Assembly (NCBI GenBank): GCA_037974965.1
Contig: JBBPFI010000002.1
Span: forward strand, 1,302,001-1,366,000
Source of the DNA: Dacryopinax spathularia
Taxonomy: Eukaryota > Basidiomycota > Dacrymycetes > Dacrymycetales > Dacrymycetaceae
Length of the DNA stretch: 64,000 nt
Direction: 5' to 3'
The notes beneath the pieces were generated by a model, which was not told the DNA's origin, searched no databases, and saw only the letters and a program-made list of their open reading frames with translations. Each line of letters opens with the position of its first letter. The first letter of the stretch is position 1. Shown piece by piece: positions 29,396 through 40,609 of the stretch. The position numbers were made by a program, and so were the translations under genes.

Positions 29396-32300
29396 ATGCC
29401 CTTCCACCCCCGCCTCCCCTCCTACGTCTCCTGGATCCCATCCAAGATCACCCAATGGGAACTCTGGAAGCCCACCATAAGATGCGCCATCGTCGGCTGG
29501 ATATGCTGGGTCTTACTCCTTATCGTCCCCGTAGAACGGGCAATGGGACAAGCGTCCTTCTTCATAATCGTAGTGGCTATCATCAAGTGCGCTCTCGCCC
29601 GTTCCTCCCGCATTTGTGTGCTGCTGCTGATGATGAGTGCGTGTACAGTCCGCCTAATGATCCGCTGGCGATCTTTTTGGATAAGACGGTCGGTATATTC
29701 CTGTTTGTGGGGCTGGCTTGGTTGTGGGCGACGATCGCGTATGCGATCGCCAATGCCGTGAGGGGGAACGAGCAGCCTCTGGCCGCTCTCCAGGTCCGTC
29801 CCGCTCATCCCCCGATCCCCTCCCCTCTATCGCCCTCCCACCCCCTGCAACACTCCCCTCATCCCTCCCCTCATTCCCCTCCGTCTCCGCCCCGCGTTCT
29901 TACTTTGAGAAGAGGAAGGAGCATAGCTGATGACGATGTAGAGAGAAAGCGACCGCTACCCCGGCCTACAAGCCACAAACCCCGAGGCATTCCTCCAGAC
30001 GGCGATATTTGACGGGGTGTACTTGGAGACGGCGTCGAGCGCGGTTATGGCTACTTTTCTCGGTGTTGGTACGCATTCCCCCCCCCATCTCCTCATCTCC
30101 CCTTCCCCCCTTCCCTACTTCCGCACTCCCCCACTTCCCTTCCCCCGCCTGCTGTCTCCTCCCATGAGAGTCCCCGCTTCGCGGCTCGGCTTCATCTCCC
30201 AGCTCGGCCGTCGGCCTTGCACTGCACTCCCCCTCGGGAGCTCGCGCTAACCCATTCCCCAGGCGTAGCAGTAATGACCTACCTCCGCACGAAGCTCACC
30301 CCCCGGTACGGCCAGCCCACATCAAGCATCTTCGCCTGTATCGTAATGGACGTCATCCTGACGTACGGCGCGCTCATCCCTTCCTTCGACGCAGTGCTAG
30401 GGAACGTATTCGTCCTCCCCATGCTGATCTTCACGGCCGTCGCCATCCCCTGTTCCCTCCTCATCTTCCCCGAAACAGTACAAGAACAGTACTGCCGCCG
30501 CTATATGGCTGTCCTCAGTCAGATGGAGGGAGTGATGAATGAGCAGCCCCGGATGCTGGGGACGAAGCCGGGCTCGGAGGAGTGGAGGGAATGGGAGAAG
30601 TTGAAGGGGCAGAGAGAGGCGTTGGGGGCGAGTTATACGGCGCTTGATGTTGCAGGGGGGAATTTGGGGAGGGAGGTCACGTGGGGACGGTTTGGGCAGG
30701 AGGATTTGAGGGAGCTGCAGGATGGAGTGAGGAAGTTGATCGTTAGGATTGGTGAGTTCGCTCTCCATATTTCTTCCCCTCCTCTTTCTTCTCTTTCTTC
30801 TTCTCTTGCTCCTTCGACGACGAGGAGTCTCTGGATGAGTGGGAAGGTGCTGATGGATGGACAGGTGGGATGGCCTATTTCCACCGAACGGTGAGCGAAT
30901 GGCTAGAGAGGAAGAAAGCGGCCGAAGAGAGTCGTGCGAATTCGCGATACAGCTCGCGTACACCATCCCGCGCTCCGTCCCCCGAGAGGCAGCAAGATAC
31001 CACTCAAGAGCAGCCAGAGCGGACGAACAGCTCCGCTCTCCTGGAAGTGCCTAATGGGGGACAGCACGCTCCCCCAGATCGAGCGGACGCAAGCGAGAGC
31101 CGATTGGACGTCAACAACCCCGACCCCAGTGACGCGCAGCTCGAGCCTTCCGAGAGCCGTTTAGACACTCCCACGCGCGAAAGGGAAGAACACCACCGCT
31201 CACTAAGTCATATCAACCTCCGCCGTCTCCTTTCCGAAACGTTAGGCGAGAACATGTTCTCCTCGTCCGACTCTGTCAGCGGGGACAGCGGGACCGACAC
31301 CCCGCGCGGTCGTCGTCTGAAGAAAGAGAAGACAGCACATGAACATCACTGGTTCCCCTGGCCTCACTCGGACGACCATCCTCATTCCCCGCGCCTGCAC
31401 GGGCCCCGCCCAGTCGGGGTATTCGAGAGCATGCGCTATATCTCCGTTCATGCCCGGTTCTTAGTGCCAGGGGAAATGGAAGACGTCGAGCGGGCACACG
31501 AGCTCCTAGCCGAGGCTGCCGAGCCTCTGCTCCTCGTCTGCGCCGAAGCGCTCAAAGCGATCCACGAGTTCTTCGAAGCAGTTACCAAGGAGAAATGGTG
31601 GAAGTTCCGCCAGCGGAAGACCCGGCCTGCGCGGATCAAACGCGATCTGCAGAAAAAGGAAGAAGTCCGGGATAAGCTGCAGCGGACCTTGACGGCGTAC
31701 AAGACTCGCGACCGGCTCAAGCCTGTTGAGATGTATCGCTCAAGGGCGCTGACGCCAAGTACGCCGTACAGAGGCGTGTTCTTCGTCAGTATCTACTCGT
31801 TTCACTTGATCGATTTCGCCCAGGCTTTGCTGGCGATGCTCGAGGCTGTGCTGGACGTGGAGGAGAAACGGGACAGAGTGAGGCTCTGGTGGCCTAAGAT
31901 GACTCTTTCCGCTTTCCTGGGCGGGGGGAGCAGAAGCGACCCTAACGAGATGGACGACGAAGACCCCGATGTCATCCAAGGCTTGCAGGAGTTCGTCGAG
32001 CCCGTCGAGGCTCGCGATCCCGATGCCGAGCCGCCCACGAATCTCTGCTACTACTATGGCGGGAAAGTCCAGCGGGCAATATCGAATATGTTCCGCCGCG
32101 GAGATGCGTTCTTCGCCGCTAAGGCGGGGATCATCACTGTTGCCGTGGCGATGCCGCAGTACGTGCAGACGACCGCTTCGTTCTACTACCACAATCGGGG
32201 ACTATGGGCGATCATCATGGCCCAGCTGACGCTGCAGCGCTGGGCGGGGGACACGATCCTGCAGTGGTTTTACCGGGTCGTGGCAACGCTGTGCGGAGCA

Positions 32301-33603
32301 GCGATCGGCGTGGCGCTGTGGTACATCGGCTCTGGGTCGAGTACCGGGAACGCCTACGGTCTGGCAGCAGTAGGAGCAGTCGCGCTCCCGCTCATCTTCT
32401 TCCTCCGCATAAACTCGCCGTATATTGTGATGTACGTCCTGTTCTGCGTGACCATCTTCCTCGTCCTAGGCTACTCGAGACAAGACGGCGTCGGCGGGAT
32501 CTCTTTGGTCGATATTGGCGTCGGCTGGGCAGTCGGGTGGAGGAGGTTTCTGTTGGTCGTTATTGGGATTTCCATCGCGGCGATCTTTGCGCTCATACCG
32601 CCGGAGACGTCGAGGCATTCGGTGAGGAGGACGCTGTCGAAGAGTATTTCGGAGATGGGGAGCGTGCATGCTGAGCTGCTTTCGTACGCTAGGTGCGTCC
32701 CTTTCCCCTTTTCCCCTTTCTCTTCGCCTCTCTCTTGCTCTCTCTGTGTCTATTCGTGTCTCTCTTGCTCTCTGTGTCTGGAATATATTGCTTACCGGGA
32801 ATGGCAGCCGCACGCACCACGGCCCAGACCTGATGATAGTCGACAACCTCGTCCGGATCAACAGTAAGCTCCGGGCGTACCTCACGCTCCGTATCGACGC
32901 GGCCGAATATGAGCCCACGCTGGAAGGTCGCTGGCCAGCCGAGAAATATCGCAAGCTGCAGTCAACCCTACTCGAGCTCTCGGACTTGCTAGGACAGCTC
33001 ATGACCGTTTTCTGGCGCATTGGACAGCCTCACCTCGATAAACGATGGAGGGAGGGTTTGGTCCTTCGGACACGGTTCCTCCAGCCGACGTTTATTGGGG
33101 AGACTATGGCGGTGTACTATATCCTCGCTACGGCGCTCAAGACTGGCCAGCCGCTCCCGCAGATCCTGCCTACTCCTTTGGTGGACCGCGCATTCGATAA
33201 GAAATACGGGCTGAGGGTACCGCATTACTCGCATGGCGATTCTTCCAAGCGAGGGCAAGACGGAGCCGACACGCCGAATACCCCCACTCCCGGTACGCCG
33301 AGGGAGCCCGTCTCCGCTTTCAGGGACCCGAACGACCACCCCTTAGCAGACAAACACGTCCGCCTCGAAGAGCCCCGGCCCGAAAGCCAAGCCCTCCAAA
33401 GCCGAATGCTAGACCGGCAAGAACTGACGTACGACATGCTCACCGACGAAGGGTACATGATATTCGTCACTGGCGTCCTAACGACGTACGATATGCTCAC
33501 GCGGCTTGACCGGCTCGTTATGGTCGTTAGGGAATTGGTGGGCGAGAAGTATCCGATTAGGGGGCTGGATAGGGATGCGTTGTTGGCGGATTATGATCCT
33601 TGA
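29396..33603 (+). CDS. BRE4-like ArAE/FUSC family membrane protein
   Basis: Exons 29396-29586, 29649-29793, 29942-30068, 30263-30751, 30865-32692 and 32808-33603 give 1191 residues. Two blocks of about six hydrophobic segments are seen. One is N-terminal, beginning near WKPTIRCAIVGWICWVLLLIV. The other is central (VQTTASFYYHNRGLWAIIMAQLTLQ onward, about 32160-32600) and matches the FUSC-like half. Long cytosolic regions lie between and after, with the C-terminal DUF2421-type domain. This layout is shared with yeast Bre4 and the fungal ArAE_2 family, related to aromatic acid exporters. The substrate is unknown; loss of yeast BRE4 gives brefeldin A sensitivity. Introns are 62-194 bp, longer than in neighbouring genes and CT-rich. 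It appears intact. Confidence 0.82.
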
Positions 33604-33915
33604 TTTCCGGCTGGCGAAGTGGATGGAGGAAGACGGGTAGGGGGAAGTCGGATGATGTATTACTATGATACCTGAACATTGTACAACATCTACAAGAAGG
33701 TCTGGTGCTCCTGTAGCCAAAGAAATCAATATAATGCCAAACGAATGAGGTCCAGCACATTATGGGGATACCCACACCCAACAGCCCCAGGAGCGGTCGT
33801 GCATAAGCGCCCAAATTGACGCGTGGGCGGAAGCATTCGACGCGTCCCCGACGCGTCTTCCTCTCCGACTTCCGGCCGAGTTGGTCCGCATTCCAATCCG
33901 TTCAGGTAAACGATC
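33604..33915. other. Intergenic, upstream of the SPC34-like gene
   Basis: A short gap between two plus-strand genes. It contains several ACGCGT-like elements near 33818-33855 (GACGCGTGGG, CGACGCGTCC, GACGCGTCTT). ACGCGT is the MCB box bound by MBF in late G1 in yeasts. Three copies within about 40 bp ahead of a kinetochore-type gene is suggestive. Confidence 0.4.
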
Positions 33916-35594
33916 ATGCCTCTCCTCGCTGTAACGTCAAGGCTTTCGCATACAGCGTCGCTCATCTCTCAAACATGCGGCTCCAACACCAAACCGCCCG
34001 GCCCGTTCACTCACGCTTTGCTCGGGAACGTACCGATCATCGATATAATTCGCGACGCCGACGAGAGTGAGCGCAAACTCGTCCGGCTCGAAGGGGAAGA
34101 AGTAGGAAGGAGAGAAGTGACGGTGAGTGGGGTGGGGAATGCGAAGGTCAAGAAAGCTGCTGAGGGAGATGTGCACGTGAATGGTGTTGTGGGAGCGGGG
34201 CAGGAGAGCGTTGAGGTTCTTGCTGGTGCCGCGTTGGAGTTGGTCGAGGAGTACGATAGTATGCCCAGGGCGAAGCAGCATATCCTCGAGCTGCTGGAGC
34301 GGTCTGCTGCGCTGCATGAGTCTATATCAACTTTACAAGCCGAGTTGGCTAGGGTGAGTCCCTTCTACGAATGTTTGATGTTGCACTTGCTGACGTTACC
34401 CTTTCCCTTCTTTAGCCACCGGAAACAGCGAACCAAGCTGCCGCATCAGGTTCTCAGCCAAGTCTGCAAGAAGTGGAGTCTTCCGTCCGCAGCCTGGAAG
34501 ACAAACTCGCCTCTGTTCGGCAAAAACGTGATGCCCTTCGTGCCGAAGTCCGCGAGCGCAAACAAGCAGCCGGAACACCGTCTCGGCGCCGTCAGCCCAA
34601 GACGCCAACAGAGGACGAAGGGGAGAACCCCTTCCTGTCGAACAACCCGCTTGCACAATCAATGGGTCTCCGGGCTGCTGTACCTGCCGAGACGAGCGCA
34701 AGTAGTATGAGCACTGCAGAGGGTATTATCAGGGAGGAGAGCCCCCTGGTTACAAGGTCCGCGAACGTACGGCGGGGAATTCTTGGGCTGGAGGAAGAAG
34801 AAGATATCCAGGACGAGACCATCACGCATGATGCGGAGGAGGACAGCTTCGACCTGAAATCTGGTGACGACGAGGCCGAAAGTCTTCTGGACGAAATGGG
34901 AGAGCCGGACATGGGCGAAGACTTGCCTGATGAGGACGCGGATGAAGGGGATGGCGACGACGATGCCACTGTTATCCTTCAGCCGAAGCAAGATCCTCCT
35001 CCCGCCGAGGACGAAGTTGAAGAACAGGAGGAAGAGGAGCCTCAAGAGCCTGAACCTGATGAGCCGGCTATCACTCCTGCAATGGAGATCGCAATTGTCA
35101 GTACGCCTCGTCCGATATTCAGGGTAGTCCTGACTGTTGTGTCTAGAACAAGATCTGGTCGACATCTGCTGGTCAGGTGCTGGATCCCGGTGTGCAGGAG
35201 GGTTCATCCCTCCCGCCCAGAGACACGCTGTATGCTACCCGTTCTTGCTACATTCGTCCTGTCTAACAACATCTCCAGGGAATTACTGAACACGCTGCTC
35301 ATTCCTCCCTCACCGCCTCACTCCCCTCTCCACCCGTCTTCCGTTTCATCCCTCGTGCCGAACCCGAATGCCCCTACACCAGATACGGTTCTCCTAGCCA
35401 AGCTATTACTCTCGCTGCTCTCTTCACCGTCACTGATGGTACCGCTCAACTCGCTAAAAGATCAGCTCAAGAAGTTCGCCGCAGAGCGTGGGTTCCCCGA
35501 CCCAGGCGAGAAAGCGCTCAGAGGAGTGTACGGCGCTGTGGGGAGAGGAGTAGTCAAGATCGACCGAGCGAAGGGTGTTGTCTTATTTGCATGA
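33916..35594 (+). CDS. Probable DASH/Dam1 complex subunit Spc34-like
   Basis: Exons 33916-34353, 34416-35096, 35147-35229 and 35279-35594 encode 505 residues. The N-terminal KPPGPFTHALL followed by IIDIIRDADESERKL (about 26-55) matches the Spc34 signature of an FTNALL-like segment and an IRDTE...ER helix. A coiled coil follows (about 125-190). Then comes a long acidic, disordered part unlike yeast Spc34, and a compact C terminus (LLLSLLSSP... to GRGVVKIDRAKGVVLFA) that looks like a small winged-helix fold. Spc34 belongs to the ring complex coupling kinetochores to microtubules. The acidic insert and C terminus are odd for Spc34, so the assignment rests mainly on the N terminus. MCB-like boxes upstream fit cell-cycle control. 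Confidence 0.5.
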
Positions 35595-35668
35595 TGTATT
35601 CTCCCGTACTCTTGGATGGAATGGACGGAAAATTCTGTACCTTTTTCCTCGTTACGTATTCTATTTAT

Positions 35669-36806
35669 CTATACAAGCTTGAGCAGGTCGGACATTACGC
35701 CCATTGCTGTGACGGCTGCTCCTGCACCGGCGCCTTGGATTATGAGCGGGCGAGAGTAGCGCTCGGTGTGGAAGGCAATGATATTGTCACTCCCGCCTAA
35801 GCTGGTCGCGAAAGGATGCGTAGCCGGATACCTGCGCACAAGAATCAGCATCGGGCTGAGAGTGTAACTTGGTTGTAACGTACCCCTCAAGCGAAGCCTG
35901 CACCACTCCCTTCTCGACATCCACCACCCCGACATACCTCAAAACCTCCCCCCTCTCCTCCGCCCCCTTCCTAAGCCTCTCAAACTCCTCATCGCTCTCC
36001 TTCAGTCTCCCCACATACTCGTTCCCGTCCTCCAGCTCTTCCAGTCCCTTAGGCGACAGCGAGCTCGTCGGCACGCTCAGGTACCCCTCCGGCAGGGGGA
36101 TTGGCGTTTGAGGAAGCAAGCGAGCAAGGATGGTAAGCTTGCGAGCTACGTCGCTCCCGCTCAAGTCGGAATGCGGGTTCGGCTCCGTATACCCCAATTC
36201 CTTAGCCTTGCCCACGATCTCGCTGAACTTTGGCGGTGTGGAGGGCGGTGAAGCGGGCGAGAAGTTGTTGAAGATGTAGGACAGCGTGCCGGAGAAAACG
36301 CCCTCGATGCGCTTGACTTTGTCGCCCGTCTTGACCAGGTCGTTGAGGGCCGAGATGATCGGCAGGCCAGCGCCCACGGTCGACTCATGCAGGAGTCTGA
36401 TGGTGGGGTCGGCTGATAGGGCGGATTGGATGGCGTCGAACAGCTGGGAACTGGAGGAAAGGGCGAGTTTGTTCGGGGTGATGATGCTTATCCCCGCTCT
36501 CAAAATCTCGGGGTAGGCATTGGCCACCGCGGGCGAGGCGGTAGAGTCGATCAGGACGGTCTTCTTGCCCTGTTCCTTGATTCCTTTGAGCTTGTCCACC
36601 AGCTGGGACAAAGAAAGCTCGCTCCCCTTCGACTGAAGCAGGTCGGCCGGGATGGGAAGTGAGATCCCATAGGGGGAGAAGACGGTACGCCGGGAGTTGG
36701 AGATTGAGATTAAGGTGGCGTGCTTGGCTATTGTGGGGAGGGCGAGTTGCTCGAGGATTGCGCTGCCTACAAGGCCTGTGCCGACGAGGGCAACTTGGAG
36801 GGACAT
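35669..36806 (-). CDS. HOM6: Homoserine dehydrogenase
   Basis: Minus-strand exons 36806-35884 and 35831-35669 encode 361 residues, the fungal size without a fused aspartate kinase. The NAD(P) loop is VALVGTGLVGS (residues 5-15). Further landmarks are IDSTAS, TPNKLAL, HESTVGAGLPII, the EGVFSGTLSYIFN motif, YTEPNPHSDLSGSDVARKL with the conserved Asp and Lys of the active site, and a C-terminal GAGAGAAVTAMGV. It reduces aspartate semialdehyde to homoserine on the way to threonine and methionine. The last intron is 52 bp. It converges with the Spc34-like gene 74 bp away. A TGACTCG element lies 72 bp upstream of the start. Confidence 0.96.
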
Positions 36807-38226
36807 TGTCTGTAAGTCCTTTGTAGGGAGGAGGGAGAAAGCAGGGATCGCCCAAAAGTTGCCATGGAAGGGGACCCTGACTCGAGGGTTGGAATTATTG
36901 CGAAGACGTGATATTCACGTGACCTGTTGAGGGGAAGGACGAGCTGGGCGATTAGTAGCGTTGTTCTCGTCCTGTTCTCGGTACAGATTATCAAGTGCTT
37001 GGATACAAGGTATACATCCCAGGTGTTCAGGCCTCTAAATCGGTTGGTATCATGAAGTCGTTGGCCGGATGAGATTTGCTTTCAAGTTTTCTACGACGCA
37101 AAATAACGGCGCTGGAATGTCGGCTAAATCGCATCCCCTTCCTAAGTGCTGGCCATTCCGGGCATCTACACGCCCTGCAGACCGCACGAGTCACTCCCAA
37201 ATGTTTGGTCAGATTTCCAGCCATTTTGGGCAGACAAAATCTCGGGTACCGGCAATCCGCCCTGATTGACCTTAAAGTGGGGTCACGGCTACGTCCACAA
37301 CACGTATTTTGCTGGACTTCTCATGGAGAATGGGTCTATCCTGGGCAATAGAATGGCTCTTCCTCCTCGCAACTTCATTTCCACATCTCGAGTCAAGATT
37401 GCATCTTTCGCCTTCCAATGAGCTGGAACTGCGATTGGCTTGCCTCTCCGCCGGTCATATCTTATCACCGGCGCCAAGAGAAATCTTTTTCTCTCTCTTC
37501 CGCAAGACAGCTCTCATCTTTAGTCGTCTGTAACGTCAAGCTTCTCCTCTGCCCGACGTACACAGCTCTCCCAGGATGGGTGAAGGGCAACGTGTCTGTT
37601 CATCGTCAGAACCGCCAAACGCGGCTTGCTTGGAGGGCTAAACGGCGCGATCTGTGTGGCGAGAGCATCGATCGAGCGGGCATGGCTGAAACTCAATGCC
37701 AGTCAATGTAATTGAGAGGCATGATGATGGTGCTTTATGAGGCTTGTCAAATGAACGAACTCGAGCTTGTATGTGCGGGGACGCGCGGGGGCGGGGGATC
37801 GCTGCTCAGTGCATCGAGCGTATCAACCCCGCACATCTCCTGCAATACGTAAATCCGCGCACCGTCGCCTATCTTCCAGGATATCGTCGCCCTGTCCAGA
37901 ACACCCAGTTATCCGATAATACAACGTAAGACAACATCCCTACCCTTAATGGTGCTGCGGACGACGTACCCAGCGAGGCCCAACTAATGTCCAATTGCCT
38001 CCGCTGTCGACGTGCCTGTGTCGGTGGGCGCGCCCATCCCATCATTCAATCAATAACCTCAGTCTCATCGTATCCCTGAAGCACTGTATCTGTGCTAAGT
38101 AGCCCAGCCTCCCAGGAGTTCCGCCACCGCCACGTACTCTTCCTTTTATCTTACTTCCCACCCGCGGTCTTCTCTGCTCTTTGTCCAGTCTGTTAAGAGC
38201 GCGGTCAGAAGCGAGAAAGGCGCAGC
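36807..38226. other. Gene-poor divergent interval, HOM6 and RUD3
   Basis: In 1.4 kb I find no supportable gene. Overlapping frames of 60-97 codons on both strands are unlike coding sequence. The first 120 bp belong to the HOM6 promoter. The middle (37050-37700) is AT-richer than its surroundings and may be decayed or foreign sequence. The last few hundred bases precede RUD3. Confidence 0.5.
36878..36884 (+). promoter_or_regulatory. Gcn4-like TGACTCG site upstream of HOM6
   Basis: TGACTCG stands 72 bp upstream of the HOM6 start codon. The heptamer is one base from the TGACTCA consensus bound by Gcn4/CpcA. HOM6 is a known target of general amino-acid control in yeast, which makes the site plausible here. 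Confidence 0.4.
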
Positions 38227-40178
38227 ATGCCATCACCGGAGCCTCAGCAGGAGAAGGAGGAGCGATTGTCTCTGGATGGGAAGCCAACGACCAACGGCAC
38301 AACGACCAACGGGAAAGACGCTTCCGATACTTCCTCCCCAACAAGCAAACCCAACGAGGGTGCACCAACCATAAATGGTCACTCACACAAACCTCTACCA
38401 GCAGCATCGACACCCCTACCTGCCTCGCCAACCGCCTCGACCTCCTCGGCCCGTCCGTCACTCGACGAGATCCCCGCTTCCGTTCTAGCAGCCGCTCAAG
38501 GTCGGAGCACTCCTCAGATCGACGGGCCAGGGGATGGAGTCTCAGCAGCGCGCGTCCAGGCGCTCGAGCAAGCGTTAAGGAAGGAGAGGGAGGAGAAACA
38601 GCAGCTTGCGCAGCAGTATCATTCTCTCGTTGAGAAACTGCAGCATATGCGGACATCCTTGGGGAATAAGCTGAAGCAGGATGCGGTGCGTACTTATTTC
38701 TCTTTGATGCAGTAGCGAGGGGTGGCTGATGTGGGCATACAGGAAGAGCTAGATCGGCGAGAACAAGCGATTGGCGTATTGACCGAACGCGTGTCGAACC
38801 AGGAACAGGAGATCGACGCGCTTCGTGTGGAACTCCAAGATGTCCAAGATCGGAGTGCGACCCTCTCCTCCGAACTAGCACTTCTACGAAGCCGAACATC
38901 ACAGCTCGATCAGCTAGAAGCGGAACTACAGAGCTTACGATCCGAACGAGAAAGAGACCGGCTATTGCGGGAAGAAGAGAACCGAGAGTGGGAGCGGGAA
39001 CGAGTCACTTGGGAACGGGAGAGGGAAGCGTGGGAGGAGACAGAGCGGGGCTGGGAGAGGGAAAGGAGGGAAGCGAAGGTTTGGAAGGAGAAGTGGGAGG
39101 ATGAGAAGTCTAGAGCTGGGAATCTGGAGGGCGTATTGCAGGACTTTATGGCTGGTACGTTTTCCCATGCTACGAGCGCGCGAGGTTGACTGAAGATTGG
39201 TGCAGCTAAGGAGTCCGAGTTGAGGGCAGCGACTGCTGAGCTGAGCTCGCAGTTGGCAAGCGTGCAGGCATCATTAGCAGAATACAAAGCACGTGGTCAA
39301 AAAGCAGAGGTATGTCCTTCATTCCGTCTACATAGACCATTGCTAAAGCGCTCCACACAGGCTGCACTAGCAGAATCTGCAAACTCATCAACACGCTGTG
39401 CTGAGCTAGAGAAGGAGGTCAAGGAGAAGAATCTCCTGATCGGCAAGCTCCGACACGAGGCTGTTATCATCAACGAGCACCTAACAGAAGCACTCCGAAG
39501 ACTGCGGAAGTCCAGCTCAGAAAACAACGTAGATCGGTATGTCCTGTATGCGCCCCACCTACGGATACGGTTCCTGATACGTTTCTTCTCAGTCGCCTAA
39601 TAACCAACACTCTCCTTGCATTCCTCTCCACGCCTCGAGCCGACTCAAAACGGTTCGAGATGCTTTCCCTGCTCGCCTCCGTCCTAGGCTGGAACGACGA
39701 CGAGCGCGCCAAAGCCGGCCTGCAACGCGGCACCCCGGCCGGGAAACGCGTTCCCTCCTCCGCCCGCTCCGCCACCTCCCTCTCGGAGAAAGGCACACCC
39801 ATGACAGACGAAACAGAAAGCTTCAGCAAGATGTGGGTCGAGTTCCTGCTCAAGGAATCTTCCCAACCTCTTTCCCCAACTTCGCTCGCCTCGTCCTTAC
39901 CGGGCATGTCGCCCGCCTCCGCCTCGCACTCCCCAAGCCCAACACCGACAACGAGCACCTTCTCGGGCCTCTTGAGTCCATCGAGTAGCGTGTTTACACC
40001 GCTGCCGAGCGTGAATGAGGCTACGGCGGGGAACCCGTTCTTTGCTAGCTCGGGCGGGACCGGTAGCCTAGGTCTGGGGCAGGCGAAGGACGCGAGGAGC
40101 CCTCCCACAGGCACGGTGGGTCTTCCGAGGATAAGCAGCTGGACGAGCCAGAACGGCAGTACCGAGCGACGCATCTGA
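38227..40178 (+). CDS. RUD3: Golgin with GRAB domain, Rud3-like
   Basis: Exons 38227-38685, 38743-39154, 39206-39309, 39361-39536 and 39593-40178 encode 578 residues. A disordered N terminus of about 105 residues precedes a long coiled coil (about 110-365) full of Glu, Arg, Gln and Leu heptads. The GRAB domain follows at about 380-410, with NVDRRLITNTLLAFLSTPRADSKRFEML, the conserved Arf1-binding form of Rud3 and GMAP-210. A Ser/Pro-rich tail ends the protein. Rud3 is a cis-Golgi tether linked to Arf1, needed for Golgi structure and membrane traffic. The GRAB signature separates it from GRIP-domain golgins. Confidence 0.88.
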
Positions 40179-40609
40179 GGCGCGTGGCGCGCAGAGAGCA
40201 AGTGTATGCATATTTACCGAACTCTTCATTAGTCGCTAGTCCTTACACGCCAGATTTTACTCTATACTTTGTAGTTGTGCTGTTTTACAATCTCCTGTTA
40301 CCCCCCATCGATCAGCTAGTATATCAACATGCATTGCACTTTTCTGTTTTCCACATTCTCTGCTAGGAAGGGCCGGTGAAGCTAATGCGGGGACTTCGCC
40401 GCGTTGTGACATTACACGTGAGACGCGTGACGGCACCCGCGACTGATTTATCTCTGCATCCGCACCGCGTCGCGTCGATCCATTATTGTCCCCCGCCCGA
40501 CTCCTCGAGCTCGGCCTCCAGCCGGCCTAGCTCGTCGTCCTCGTCCTGATCATTTTCATTGTTCCTTCTTCTTGTTCCTGTTATTTCTTGACCGCAGACG
40601 GGAAGGAAG
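40179..40609. other. Intergenic, RUD3 3' region and EXO1 promoter
   Basis: AT-rich sequence from 40200 to 40370 fits a 3' untranslated region. GC-rich sequence with two or more ACGCG-type motifs around 40415-40475 precedes EXO1. I see no gene. Confidence 0.5.
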
